Position numbers and translations under genes: made by a program
Assembly (NCBI GenBank): GCA_049515135.1
Contig: JBEKUJ010000006.1
Coordinates: forward strand, 164,386 to 228,385
Length of the DNA stretch: 64,000 nt
From: Fen-1364 sp049515135
Lineage (GTDB): Bacteria; Spirochaetota; Spirochaetia; SZUA-6; Fen-1364
Direction: 5' to 3'
Notes under the pieces: model-generated
What the model was told of the DNA's origin: nothing
Seen by the model: only the letters and a program-made list of their open reading frames with translations
Database searches by the model: none
Shown: positions 25,234 to 33,184 of the stretch, piece by piece
How the letters are laid out: each line of letters opens with the position of its first letter
How positions within the stretch are numbered: the stretch's first letter is position 1

Positions 25234-27140
25234 TCTTGCTCCGACGCAGAGTAGGACAAAGCCGCTTTGAACGCGAGCTCGGGCTCATGGAAAGAGAACT
25301 TCAACACATCAAAAGGAGTGCCGTAGACGCACCGCGCGGGATCGACGTTCCGGCCGTTGCTCACCCAGACGCCTTCCACCCCAAAGTCGGCCGCGTTGTT
25401 TTTGTTCTGGTCCACAAACACGACAAGCACGTAGTCGCCATACGGCAAATCATTGATCGTCACTTCCAGTTGGCCACTCTTGGCGTTGAGAAACTGCCTG
25501 CGCACGCGGTTGCTTTCCATGGGCGGCAGGCCACTGAAAATATCAGCCACCAGCATGCCCGGCTTCCGGATGCCCGTCACATGTATCTTTATCCTGCCCA
25601 TGTTGGCTGACACATCGCGGCCGGTGTGCGTGTATCTGGTGAGAGTGAAGCTCACAAACGAAAAGGGGGCCGGATCGCGGAAAACGCTCGGCGTGTCCGC
25701 AATCCAACCGGACGCACCCGCGATGATTTCCGAGGTCTGCCTGCAAAGGCCCGTGTTGTCCGTAAGTGCCCAGAATGTGTCATGGGTAGTCAGAAGCTCT
25801 TCGAGGCCCTCGTTGTACTGTAACGGCGGGCTCATGACCTTGAGGATCTCGTCGCGTTCCGCCTCAAAGGAGTTGCTGGAGTAATAGATGGCAGCCTGCG
25901 GGAAGTAGTGAAAGACGGGACCGACCGTAAAACAATCAGAAGTGATGACAAGGTCACCCGGTTTGATTTCAGCCGCCAGCGCCCGCCGCGCCTGTTGAAA
26001 AGGGAGATTGAAGTGCTGGGTGTAGATGTCTTTCATGGTGAGCACGTTGAGGGCCGCCACCAGGACAAGCGCGCCGCCCTGCATCCACCGCCGCTGGAGC
26101 AGACTGATTCCCATGCTCACCAGGAGCGCGATCAACCCCGTGCACACCACCATGTATCGGCTGTAGAAAACCGGGACCGAGACCAGCGAAATCACGATGG
26201 CCGCAGCCATGGTCCCGAGATAGGTGACAAGCACCATGGCGCCGAAGGCAGATTCGCTGGCAGCCTTCTTCTTGCGGACAAGGATCAAACCGGTGACGAT
26301 GAGAGCCAAGGCCGCCAACGCCGCGCCAGCCATCCATGGGCGGACCACCGGCAGAGGCGTCGGATAAAGCTCGCGGTAGACGAACGGCCGCAGGAGCGCT
26401 GAGAGGATGCCGAGTCCTGACACCCGTGGAATCCAGAAGCCGGTCTTGTTTACCCGAAGCGTCTGGCTTGCGAGCACCACAATCCACGGGGCGTATCCTG
26501 CCAACGCGAGCGCCGCGGTAATAAGGAAGCTCTTGAGCCGCTTTCGGTTTTTCAGAAGCACCCAACCCAGGACAAAAGCGTGCGCAACTACGGCGGCTAT
26601 GAGCCCATAGTAGTGCAGGTATGCGGCGGCAAGCGTCCAAAGCCCAAAGGCAATCCAGTTGCCGCGGCCGCCGTCGCGAGCAGCCAGAAACCCGTAGAGG
26701 ACTGTGGCGGTCACCGCAAGGTTCGCGAGGGAATACATTCTTGCTTCATGCGCCTGGATCAGGATAACCGGCGTGAAAATGACCACCGCGGCGTACACGA
26801 GCGCTCCGCGGTTGCCGAAAATTCGGCGCACTGGCCCTGCGCCAAGACCAACCATTCCCACGGCCGCGGCGGCGGAGAAGAAGCGCAAAGCCCACTCCGA
26901 GCCGCCAAGTATCAATTTCGCCAGGCGCAGCAGCAGGAAGTACAACGGCGGGTGGTTTTCATTCGGCAGTAACCGGAAGATGTCGGCAAAGCTGTGGTTG
27001 GCGATGCCAACCGCAACAGATTCATCGTACCAGATGAGCTCATGCGAGATACCGGCAAAATAGACTGCCGCCGCACCGGCCATGACGGCTGCCCAGATGA
27101 CGGTCATGTGTCGATTCGTGTATTGCGCTGGCAAGGACAT
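25230..27140 (-). CDS. GT39-like membrane glycosyltransferase fused to a DUF2141 domain, 636 aa
   Basis: The first 400 residues carry about ten membrane helices and the opening of PMT/ArnT-like glycosyltransferases: ISHELIWYDESVAVG (acidic pair in the first loop) and NENHPPLYFLLLRL. A soluble region follows. Residues of about 514-620 form a DUF2141 domain, with LPYGDYVLVVFVDQNKNN and GVEGVWVSNGRNV. DUF2141 proteins are usually separate small exported proteins, so the fusion is unusual. The enzyme probably transfers a sugar from a lipid carrier outside the membrane. The start at 27140 has no clear ribosome binding site; an ATG 33 nt downstream is also possible. Confidence 0.75.
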   Translation of the reverse strand: MSLPAQYTNRHMTVIWAAVMAGAAAVYFAGISHELIWYDESVAVGIANHSFADIFRLLPNENHPPLYFLLLRLAKLILGGSEWALRFFSAAAAVGMVGLGAGPVRRIFGNRGALVYAAVVIFTPVILIQAHEARMYSLANLAVTATVLYGFLAARDGGRGNWIAFGLWTLAAAYLHYYGLIAAVVAHAFVLGWVLLKNRKRLKSFLITAALALAGYAPWIVVLASQTLRVNKTGFWIPRVSGLGILSALLRPFVYRELYPTPLPVVRPWMAGAALAALALIVTGLILVRKKKAASESAFGAMVLVTYLGTMAAAIVISLVSVPVFYSRYMVVCTGLIALLVSMGISLLQRRWMQGGALVLVAALNVLTMKDIYTQHFNLPFQQARRALAAEIKPGDLVITSDCFTVGPVFHYFPQAAIYYSSNSFEAERDEILKVMSPPLQYNEGLEELLTTHDTFWALTDNTGLCRQTSEIIAGASGWIADTPSVFRDPAPFSFVSFTLTRYTHTGRDVSANMGRIKIHVTGIRKPGMLVADIFSGLPPMESNRVRRQFLNAKSGQLEVTINDLPYGDYVLVVFVDQNKNNAADFGVEGVWVSNGRNVDPARCVYGTPFDVLKFSFHEPELAFKAALSYSASEQE

Positions 27141-27234
27141 TTGAAACCAGCTTACGCCGCGCTGCAGGAGCTGTCAATAAAACGGCGCTCCCGCGCGCGG
27201 AGGCGCGGGGCACGTGCTCCGGGCGGGGGGTGAA

Positions 27235-27330
27235 CTCATAGGTGCCCGGCTTGAAGAGTCCGGAGAACATCTCCGCATACGCCGCGTGAATGGTGTCGCG
27301 CCCCGTAAACACCGCGGGGTCGTTCCCTGG
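27235..27330 (-). pseudogene. Gene fragment, unknown
   Basis: One minus-strand frame encodes GRDTIHAAYAEMFSGLFK and YEFTPRPEHV without a start or a full-length continuation. It looks coding in composition but I do not recognise the family. It lies in a run of debris between the glycosyltransferase and the etf operon. Confidence 0.3.
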
Positions 27331-27612
27331 TCAGGCAAATCCCATCACGAGCGGCTCGGGACTCAACTCCGGGTTAGGCCCCAAATCGATGGCGGTGCCC
27401 GTGATCAGGTCTTCGCCACGCCTTGGAAAGATCTCGGGAAGGCTGAATCTCCCCGAGCGGCCGTCCAGGTTGAAGAGGGCCGCAAAGCCCCCGCCGTCGC
27501 GGCCACGCGGGCGCCTTTCGACCAGCACGACCCTTCGGCGAGGAGGCGGGCGTCGAAAAGTGAACAGTAGAAACCGCATGACGGGACAGAAGAAGAACGG
27601 GACCCCTGACAA
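27331..27612 (-). pseudogene. 3' fragment resembling a glycosidase C-terminal beta-sandwich
   Basis: A minus-strand frame ending at TGA 27331 encodes about 65 plausible residues, including GFAALFNLDGRSGRFSLPE and DLITGTAIDLG. This is the kind of C-terminal beta-sandwich seen in GH13/GH36-type enzymes. No catalytic domain precedes it. The family call is tentative. Confidence 0.35.
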
Positions 27613-27763
27613 CCTGAAGGAAATAGCCGGCCATCCGGGACTCTACACGCCCATTACCGTGACCCGCAACCCGAAGAAGGAGAAAGCCTTCTGGGCAAGA
27701 ATCCTTCGTGACGCGCGCAAGCTGAGAAGCGGGACTCTGGCGGAAAGGCTCATCAACTCGTAG
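27579..27763 (+). CDS. Small hypothetical protein or gene remnant, 61 aa
   Basis: Starts ATG 27579 (MTGQKKNGTPDNLKEIAGHP) and ends LAERLINS, with Lys/Arg-rich middle (TRNPKKEKAFWARILRD). No clear ribosome binding site is present. It overlaps the opposite-strand glycosidase fragment at its start. It could be the C-terminal part of a lost gene; no family is recognised. Confidence 0.3.
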
Positions 27764-27783
27764 CAGCCCCCGCCCGCTGGCCC

Positions 27784-29001
27784 TCAGCTCGCCTCCAGCC
27801 GCCGGATGAGCTCCGGCACCACCTGGAACAGGTCCCCCACGATTCCGTAGTGGGCCACGTCGAAAATCGGGGCGTTAGGGTCGGAGTTGATTGCAATGAT
27901 CATGTCGGATGCTTTCATACCGGCAAGGTGCTGGATGGCGCCGCTGATGCCGCACGCTATGTAGACCGTGGGCTTCACCGTCTTGCCGGTCTGGCCGACC
28001 TGGTGCGAGTAAGGGATCCAGCCGGCATCCACCGCGGCGCGGGAGGCGCCTACCGCGCCGCCGGTCGTGAGGGCAAGCTTCTCAATGAGATCGAAGTTCT
28101 TCGGGTCCTTGATCCCGCGGCCGCCTGAGACAATGACGTCCGCTTCCACAAGGTTCACCGTGGCGGTTTTCTCTTCCACGAACTCCAGGAACTCGAGCTT
28201 TGACTTGGGAACCTTTATATGGTTCAGCTCGATGACTTTCCCCTTCGGGTCGGAGACTTTGGCCGCCGGTGTCATCACCTTGTGCCGCACGGTGGCCATC
28301 TGCGGCCTGTGGTTCTGCGTGAGGATGGTGGCCATGATGTTGCCGCCGAAGGCCGGCCGAGTCTGCTTCAGGAGCTGGCTTTCCTGGTCAATGCTGAGCT
28401 CCGTGCAGTCTGCGGTGAGCCCGGTGAGTATCCGGGCGGCGACACGGGGCAGGAGAGATCTGCCGACAACCGTGCCGCCGCCAAGAAACACCTCGGGCTT
28501 CTTCTCAAGCAGTATCTCCGATACAAGGTCCGCCTGCACGTCCTCATCGAAGTCGCCGATGGATGGATTGTCGATCATCCAGATCTCATCCACTCCATAG
28601 GAAAGAAGCTCGTCGGTGAACGCGCGCACTCCGCTTCCTACAAGGATGGCGCTCACCGTGGATGCGCGCTGCTTTGCCAGGTCCCGGGCCGCTCCTATGA
28701 TCTCAGGCACAACAGAAGCTATCTTGCCTCTCCTGTGCTCGGCAAAGATCGCGATCCCCGAGTACGCACTCACCTCCTGGCCTTTGAAGGTCCTGCGGGT
28801 GATGACAATAGCGTTGTAGCGCTTGCAGGCTTCGACGCACGCGCCGCAGAGCGTACACTTGCCCAGGTCGATGACAGCCGTGTTGCGGTCTGTCCTGCCC
28901 TCCACCAACGGCCCGGTGAGCGCAATTGCATCGAACGGGCATGACTTGATGCAGAGCTTGCAGCCTATGCAGTTCTTCGTAATGACGCGGATGGGGTCCA
29001 T
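27784..29001 (-). CDS. etfA: Electron transfer flavoprotein alpha subunit with N-terminal 2[4Fe-4S] ferredoxin domain, 405 aa
   Basis: Residues 1-70 hold two four-cysteine motifs, CIGCKLCIKSCP and CTLCGACVEACK, predicting two [4Fe-4S] clusters. The rest is a normal EtfA with the FAD-binding C-terminal domain (GASRAAVDAGWIP, HQVGQTGKTVKP, AINSDPNAPIF). EtfA proteins with this extra domain occur in the caffeyl-CoA reductase (CarE) and lactate dehydrogenase (LctC) complexes, where electron bifurcation is known. It is the last gene of the acd-etfB-etfA operon, 12 nt after etfB. Confidence 0.92.
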   Translation of the reverse strand: MDPIRVITKNCIGCKLCIKSCPFDAIALTGPLVEGRTDRNTAVIDLGKCTLCGACVEACKRYNAIVITRRTFKGQEVSAYSGIAIFAEHRRGKIASVVPEIIGAARDLAKQRASTVSAILVGSGVRAFTDELLSYGVDEIWMIDNPSIGDFDEDVQADLVSEILLEKKPEVFLGGGTVVGRSLLPRVAARILTGLTADCTELSIDQESQLLKQTRPAFGGNIMATILTQNHRPQMATVRHKVMTPAAKVSDPKGKVIELNHIKVPKSKLEFLEFVEEKTATVNLVEADVIVSGGRGIKDPKNFDLIEKLALTTGGAVGASRAAVDAGWIPYSHQVGQTGKTVKPTVYIACGISGAIQHLAGMKASDMIIAINSDPNAPIFDVAHYGIVGDLFQVVPELIRRLEAS

Positions 29002-29013
29002 GAGGTGAGTTCC

Positions 29014-29817
29014 TTATTTCCCGTTCTTACGGATGGATATGCCTGCCAAGGTGAGCTCGCTGAGGAGCGCGCCTACCGTGGAGGCAGGCTCACCGGTGAA
29101 CTTCTTGCCGCCGGACGGCCGGGTTGGGGTGAATATTTTCATCACCTGGGTCGGCGAACCGTTGAGCCCCAGGCGTTCCACGTCCGCATCGACATCGGAA
29201 GCCTTCAGGACGGGAATCTCTGCCTTCTTGGCCGCCAGCTTGCCCTTGAGGGAGGGCAGCCGGGGGGTGTTGATTTCCTTGACCACCGTCAGCACCACGG
29301 GAAGCCGGGCGGCAAGTCTGGCGTACCCGTCCTCCAGCAGTCGCTCCACGACGATGCGCGAATCGCTTATCTCTTCAATCTTCCTGATGTCGGTGATGTG
29401 AGAGATCCCGAGGTTCTCGGCGACCCCTGGGCCCACCTGGCCCGTGTCTCCGTCGATGGCCTGCCTGCCCATGAGGATCACGTCAGCCCCGCCGAGCTTG
29501 CGCACCGTGCAGGCAAGGGCGTAGGCCGTTGCCAGGGTGTCCGCGCCGGCAAACGCGCGGTCAGAGACGAGGTATGCGTTGTCCGCGCCCAGGGCAATGG
29601 CGTCACGCAGGGCGTCGGCTGCCTGGGGAGGTCCCATGGTGATGACGGTCACCGTTCCGCCGTGCTTCTCTTTCAGCCGGACGCCTTCCTCCAGGGCGTA
29701 GACATCGAAAGGGTTGATGATGGACTGAACCCCTTCGCGCACCAGGGTGTTGGTCTCCGGGTTGATGCGCACGTTGGTGGTGTCAGGAACCTGCTTGATG
29801 CAGACGAATACTTTCAC
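29014..29817 (-). CDS. etfB: Electron transfer flavoprotein beta subunit, 267 aa
   Basis: EtfB with SIINPFDVYALEEGVRLK, VITMGPPQAADALRDAIALG and LVSDRAFAGADTLATAYAL, the pattern typical of EtfB from bifurcating complexes. GRQAIDGDTGQVGP follows. Together with EtfA it holds the flavins that pass electrons between NADH, ferredoxin and the acyl-CoA dehydrogenase. Its start overlaps the dehydrogenase stop by 4 bp. Confidence 0.92.
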   Translation of the reverse strand: MKVFVCIKQVPDTTNVRINPETNTLVREGVQSIINPFDVYALEEGVRLKEKHGGTVTVITMGPPQAADALRDAIALGADNAYLVSDRAFAGADTLATAYALACTVRKLGGADVILMGRQAIDGDTGQVGPGVAENLGISHITDIRKIEEISDSRIVVERLLEDGYARLAARLPVVLTVVKEINTPRLPSLKGKLAAKKAEIPVLKASDVDADVERLGLNGSPTQVMKIFTPTRPSGGKKFTGEPASTVGALLSELTLAGISIRKNGK

Positions 29818-30983
29818 GCCCTGGCCCTCGCGCCCCGCACGCTTTCTTTGATCAGGTTCAGGGCAATCACTTCACGCTGGATCTGGTTTGTGCCCTCGTA
29901 GATCTGCGTGATCTTGGCGTCCCGCATCATCTTTTCAACGGGGTAATCCTTCATGTAGCCGTACCCGCCGAACACCTGGACGGCATCGGTGGTCACTTTC
30001 ATGGCAGTGTCGGAGGCAAAGACCTTGGCCATGGCGGATATGCGTGAGACGTCCTTCTCTCCAGAGTCGATGGCGCGGGCGGCCGCATACGTCAGGGCCC
30101 GGGCCGCTTCCACCTGCGTGGCCATATCGGCCAGAAGGAACTGGATCCCCTGGAAAGAGGAGATGGACTTGCCGAACTGATGACGCTCGCGGGAATACTC
30201 GATGGCCTTGTCCAGCGCGCCTTGCGCAATTCCGACCGCCTGCGAGGCAACTCCGGGCCGGGACTGGTCCAGCGTCCTCATGGCCACCAGGAAGCCCATG
30301 CCTTCCTTGGCCAGCACGTTGCTCTTGGGGACCCTGCAGTCCTGGAAGACAAGCTCCCGTGTGGCCGAAGCCCGGATCCCCATCTTGTTCTCTTTCTTGC
30401 CGAACTCGAAGCCGGGGGTCCCCTTCTCCACGATGATGGCGGAAGACCCGCGCATCCCTCGCGTCGGATCGGTGAGGGCGATCACTGTGTAGATTGAGGC
30501 CTCCCCTCCATTCGTGATCCACTGCTTTGTGCCGTTGATCACGTAGGAGTCGCCGTCAGCGCGCGCAGTTGTCTTGATACCCGCGGCATCACTTCCGGCG
30601 TTGGGCTCGGTGAGCCCGAAGGCGGCAAGCACCTCACCGGCGGCAAGTCGAGGGAGGTACTTCTTCTTCTGCTCCTCGGAGCCGAACAGGATGATGGGGA
30701 TGGTGCCCAGGGCCGAAGCGGCGTAGGAAAGCGAAATCCCGCCGCACGCCCGGGAGAGCTCCTCCACTGCCAGACACATCTCGAAGCATCCGCCGCCCAA
30801 GCCTTCGTATTCCGTGGGGATGAAGACGCGGTAGAGGTCGGACTTTGCCATTGCTTGCACGATGTCCCAGGGGAACTCCCCTGATTCATCCAGCTCCGCG
30901 GCGCGCGGGGCGATCTTTTCGCGCGCGATCTGCGCGGCCAGATCGCGGATCATAGTCTGCTCTTCTGTGAGGAAATAGTTCAC
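29814..30983 (-). CDS. Acyl-CoA dehydrogenase, short-chain/butyryl type, 389 aa
   Basis: Complete acyl-CoA dehydrogenase: FGLTEPNAGSDAAG and YVINGTKQWITNGG for FAD and substrate binding, GFEFGKKENKMGIRAS, and FGGYGYMKDYPVEKMMRDAK with the catalytic Glu in IYEGTNQIQRE. First gene of the acd-etfB-etfA operon, with AGAGGAG before the ATG. Likely reduces an enoyl-CoA or oxidises an acyl-CoA with Etf as redox partner. The substrate (crotonyl-CoA, acrylyl-CoA, aryl-acrylyl-CoA) cannot be fixed from sequence. Confidence 0.93.
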   Translation of the reverse strand: MNYFLTEEQTMIRDLAAQIAREKIAPRAAELDESGEFPWDIVQAMAKSDLYRVFIPTEYEGLGGGCFEMCLAVEELSRACGGISLSYAASALGTIPIILFGSEEQKKKYLPRLAAGEVLAAFGLTEPNAGSDAAGIKTTARADGDSYVINGTKQWITNGGEASIYTVIALTDPTRGMRGSSAIIVEKGTPGFEFGKKENKMGIRASATRELVFQDCRVPKSNVLAKEGMGFLVAMRTLDQSRPGVASQAVGIAQGALDKAIEYSRERHQFGKSISSFQGIQFLLADMATQVEAARALTYAAARAIDSGEKDVSRISAMAKVFASDTAMKVTTDAVQVFGGYGYMKDYPVEKMMRDAKITQIYEGTNQIQREVIALNLIKESVRGARARA

Positions 30984-31051
30984 GTGGGGTCTCCTCTTTA
31001 CGGCAATCTTTACTGTTTAAGTATGCTTTATTCTGCCCCAGAGCGGCAGAG

Positions 31052-31080
31052 TCGTCAAGAGGGCCTTTCGCGACTATACT
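31052..31080 (+). promoter_or_regulatory. Promoter of nif3-like/lspA operon, predicted leaderless
   Basis: TCGTCA (31052-31057), a 17-bp spacer and TATACT (31075-31080), with 9 nt before ATG 31090. No Shine-Dalgarno fits between. Confidence 0.55.
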
Positions 31081-31089
31081 CCCGCAATC

Positions 31090-31851
31090 ATGACACTGAC
31101 AGATCTGGACAGGTGGCTGAGGGAGTTCCTGGATCTTGCGGCATTCGAGGCGATAGATCAGAGCCGCAACGGGCTTCAGGTTGCCAACAGTGCTCCGGAG
31201 ATCACAAAAGTAGCATTCGCCGTCGATGCCTCGCTGGAATGCTTCCGAAGGGCCATCGAGTGGGGCGCCCACATGCTTTTTGTCCATCATGGCATCCTGT
31301 GGGAGAAGCCCGAGCGAATCGTGGGCGCGCTCTATGAGAGGCTGCGCATCCTGATGGAAGGCAACCTTGCGTTGTATGCGGCGCACCTCCCCCTGGACCA
31401 GCACCCGGAGGTTGGAAACAACATCGGTATTGCGCGCCACCTGGGTCTCCGCGACATCGAGCCCTTCGGGGCATACCGGGGAACAAAGATCGGATACAAA
31501 GGAACGCTTTCAGTCCCGGCGCGCCTGGATGAGGTTGTCCATCGCCTTTCGGCAGGGCACGGGGAGCAGGTGAGGACGCTCCCGTTCGGTCCTGAGCTGA
31601 TTCGCACCATAGGCATCGTGTCCGGCGGCGCCGCCTGGGAGGTCACCCAGGCGGTGGAAGAGAAGCTCGACCTTTACATCACCGGGGAGCCCCTGCACGC
31701 CATTTATCACCATTGCCTCGAGTCGCGCATCCATGTTATCTTTGCCGGACATTACCAATCAGAATCCTTCGGGATACGATCGCTCAGCGAAAGGCTCGCC
31801 CGGGAAACCGGGGTGGATACCGTGTATGTTGATGTTCCCACAGGGCTCTAG
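31090..31851 (+). CDS. Nif3-like dinuclear metal-centre protein (GTP cyclohydrolase 1 type 2 family), 253 aa
   Basis: Nif3/YqfO family: NGLQVANSAPEITKVAFAVD near the N-terminus, the metal-binding MLFVHHGILW around 60-69 and the late FAGHYQSESFGIRSLSERLA near 219-238. The family carries a di-iron or di-zinc centre; its physiological role is unsettled. It begins an operon with lspA (4-nt gap), a small membrane protein and a nitroreductase. Confidence 0.9.
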   Translation: MTLTDLDRWLREFLDLAAFEAIDQSRNGLQVANSAPEITKVAFAVDASLECFRRAIEWGAHMLFVHHGILWEKPERIVGALYERLRILMEGNLALYAAHLPLDQHPEVGNNIGIARHLGLRDIEPFGAYRGTKIGYKGTLSVPARLDEVVHRLSAGHGEQVRTLPFGPELIRTIGIVSGGAAWEVTQAVEEKLDLYITGEPLHAIYHHCLESRIHVIFAGHYQSESFGIRSLSERLARETGVDTVYVDVPTGL

Positions 31852-31855
31852 GGAT

Positions 31856-32365
31856 ATGAAGCCTCGTCTCGTTTCGCTGATCCTGTCGGCGGGGATCATC
31901 CTCCTGGACCAGGCAACGAAGCTCATTGTCACGCTCGCCATCCCTCGGGGACGGGCAGTGGCGGTGATAGACGACTTCTTCCGCATCATCCACGTGCAGA
32001 ACCCCGCCATAGCGTTCAGCATTGGCCGAAACCTCGCCCCGGGAACCCAGAGGACCCTCTTCGGCTTTCTCCCCCTGGTTGTCATCGCGCTTTTATTCCT
32101 TTATTACCTGTTCACCCGGGAGAAGCTCACCGGCTTTCAGAGATGGACATTCGCCGCGCTGCTGGGCGGAGGGCTTGGAAATTACGTGGATCGCATTTTC
32201 CGTCCGGCCGGCGTCGTGGATTTCCTGGACTTCCGCTTCTACGGGCTTCTGGGCATGGAGAGGTGGCCTACGTTCAACCTGGCGGATGCAACCGTGGTGG
32301 TGTCGGGCATCCTGCTGTTCGTGTCGTTCCTCATTCCGTCGCGGCCCAGGGGGGGTTCCACATGA
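31856..32365 (+). CDS. lspA: Lipoprotein signal peptidase (signal peptidase II), 169 aa
   Basis: Four membrane helices and the two conserved aspartates of the LspA active site, in GNYVDRIF and FNLADATVV; DQATK near the N-terminus and VQNPAIAFSI are also conserved. It cleaves prolipoprotein signal peptides in the inner membrane, which suits the several lipoproteins of this window. The start ATG 31856 lies 4 nt after the nif3-like stop. Confidence 0.95.
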   Translation: MKPRLVSLILSAGIILLDQATKLIVTLAIPRGRAVAVIDDFFRIIHVQNPAIAFSIGRNLAPGTQRTLFGFLPLVVIALLFLYYLFTREKLTGFQRWTFAALLGGGLGNYVDRIFRPAGVVDFLDFRFYGLLGMERWPTFNLADATVVVSGILLFVSFLIPSRPRGGST

Positions 32366-32628
32366 GCTCGGGATCGAAAATGGTCCTTTTCTTCCTTGCT
32401 GCCACTGTGTTCAACCTGGCGGTCATGTTAGCGATCATCGGGGTCTTTGTTGTTATCATTCTGCTGATTCCGATCCAAGGGATTCGCGTCGCCCTGGCCC
32501 TTATCGGCCTTATCGCCTCCATCGTTCTCACCTTCATGATCTACGCATGGGTCATGAAGAAAGTGTCTGCGCGGTTTGAGCTGGAAAAACACATTCCCCA
32601 GCTCTTCAAGGGAAGAAGGAAGGGCTGA
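32362..32628 (+). CDS. Small membrane protein next to lspA, 88 aa
   Basis: Two hydrophobic helices (about residues 8-32 and 41-64) and a basic C-terminal tail (FKGRRKG). Its ATG overlaps the lspA stop as ATGA. Similar small proteins after lspA in Treponema are annotated as leader peptide processing enzymes, but there is no visible catalytic motif. A role supporting LspA is a guess from position. Confidence 0.75.
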   Translation: MSSGSKMVLFFLAATVFNLAVMLAIIGVFVVIILLIPIQGIRVALALIGLIASIVLTFMIYAWVMKKVSARFELEKHIPQLFKGRRKG

Positions 32629-32644
32629 AGAGGTTGGAGGAAGC

Positions 32645-33160
32645 ATGGACTTCAGGGATGTCATCTGCGGGAGAGAGAGTGTTCGCAGCTATGACCCCAC
32701 CAAGCCGGTGGAGAAGCTCGTTCTGGAGCGGATCCTGGAGGCGGGCCGGGTGGCCCCATCGGCGGCAAACAAGCAGCCCTGGCGGTTCCTCCTTGTCTCC
32801 TCCCGTGAAAATCTCCTGAAGGTGAAGAGGTGCTATGCGCGGCCGTGGTTCCAGGACGCTCCGCACATGCTGGTGGTTGTGGGGAAAGTCGGCGATGCCT
32901 GGACCCGGCAGGACGGCTACAACTCGATAGAGACGGACGTGGCCATCGCCATGGATCACATGGTCCTGGCCGCGGAGAACGAGGGTGTGGGGACGTGCTG
33001 GATCGCCGCCTATGATCCGGGCGTCCTGCGCGCCGCTCTTGGCCTTGGGCCGGATGAGCGCGTCTACACCATCTCCCCGCTGGGGTATCCCCGGTCGGGG
33101 TATGCAAGGAAGATCCGCAAGGAAAGAAAGGCGCTTTCGGAAGTCGTGACGTATTTGTAA
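32645..33160 (+). CDS. Nitroreductase family protein, 171 aa
   Basis: FMN-dependent nitroreductase fold: RESVRSYDPTKPVEKLVLER, the FMN-contacting APSAANKQPWRFLLVSS and a C-terminal RKIRKERKALSEVV. GGAGG lies a few bases before ATG 32645. At 171 residues it is near the lower end of the family. Last gene of the nif3-lspA operon. Substrate unknown. Confidence 0.88.
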   Translation: MDFRDVICGRESVRSYDPTKPVEKLVLERILEAGRVAPSAANKQPWRFLLVSSRENLLKVKRCYARPWFQDAPHMLVVVGKVGDAWTRQDGYNSIETDVAIAMDHMVLAAENEGVGTCWIAAYDPGVLRAALGLGPDERVYTISPLGYPRSGYARKIRKERKALSEVVTYL

Positions 33161-33184
33161 GAGGCGGCCCGCGTTGCCCGGGAT

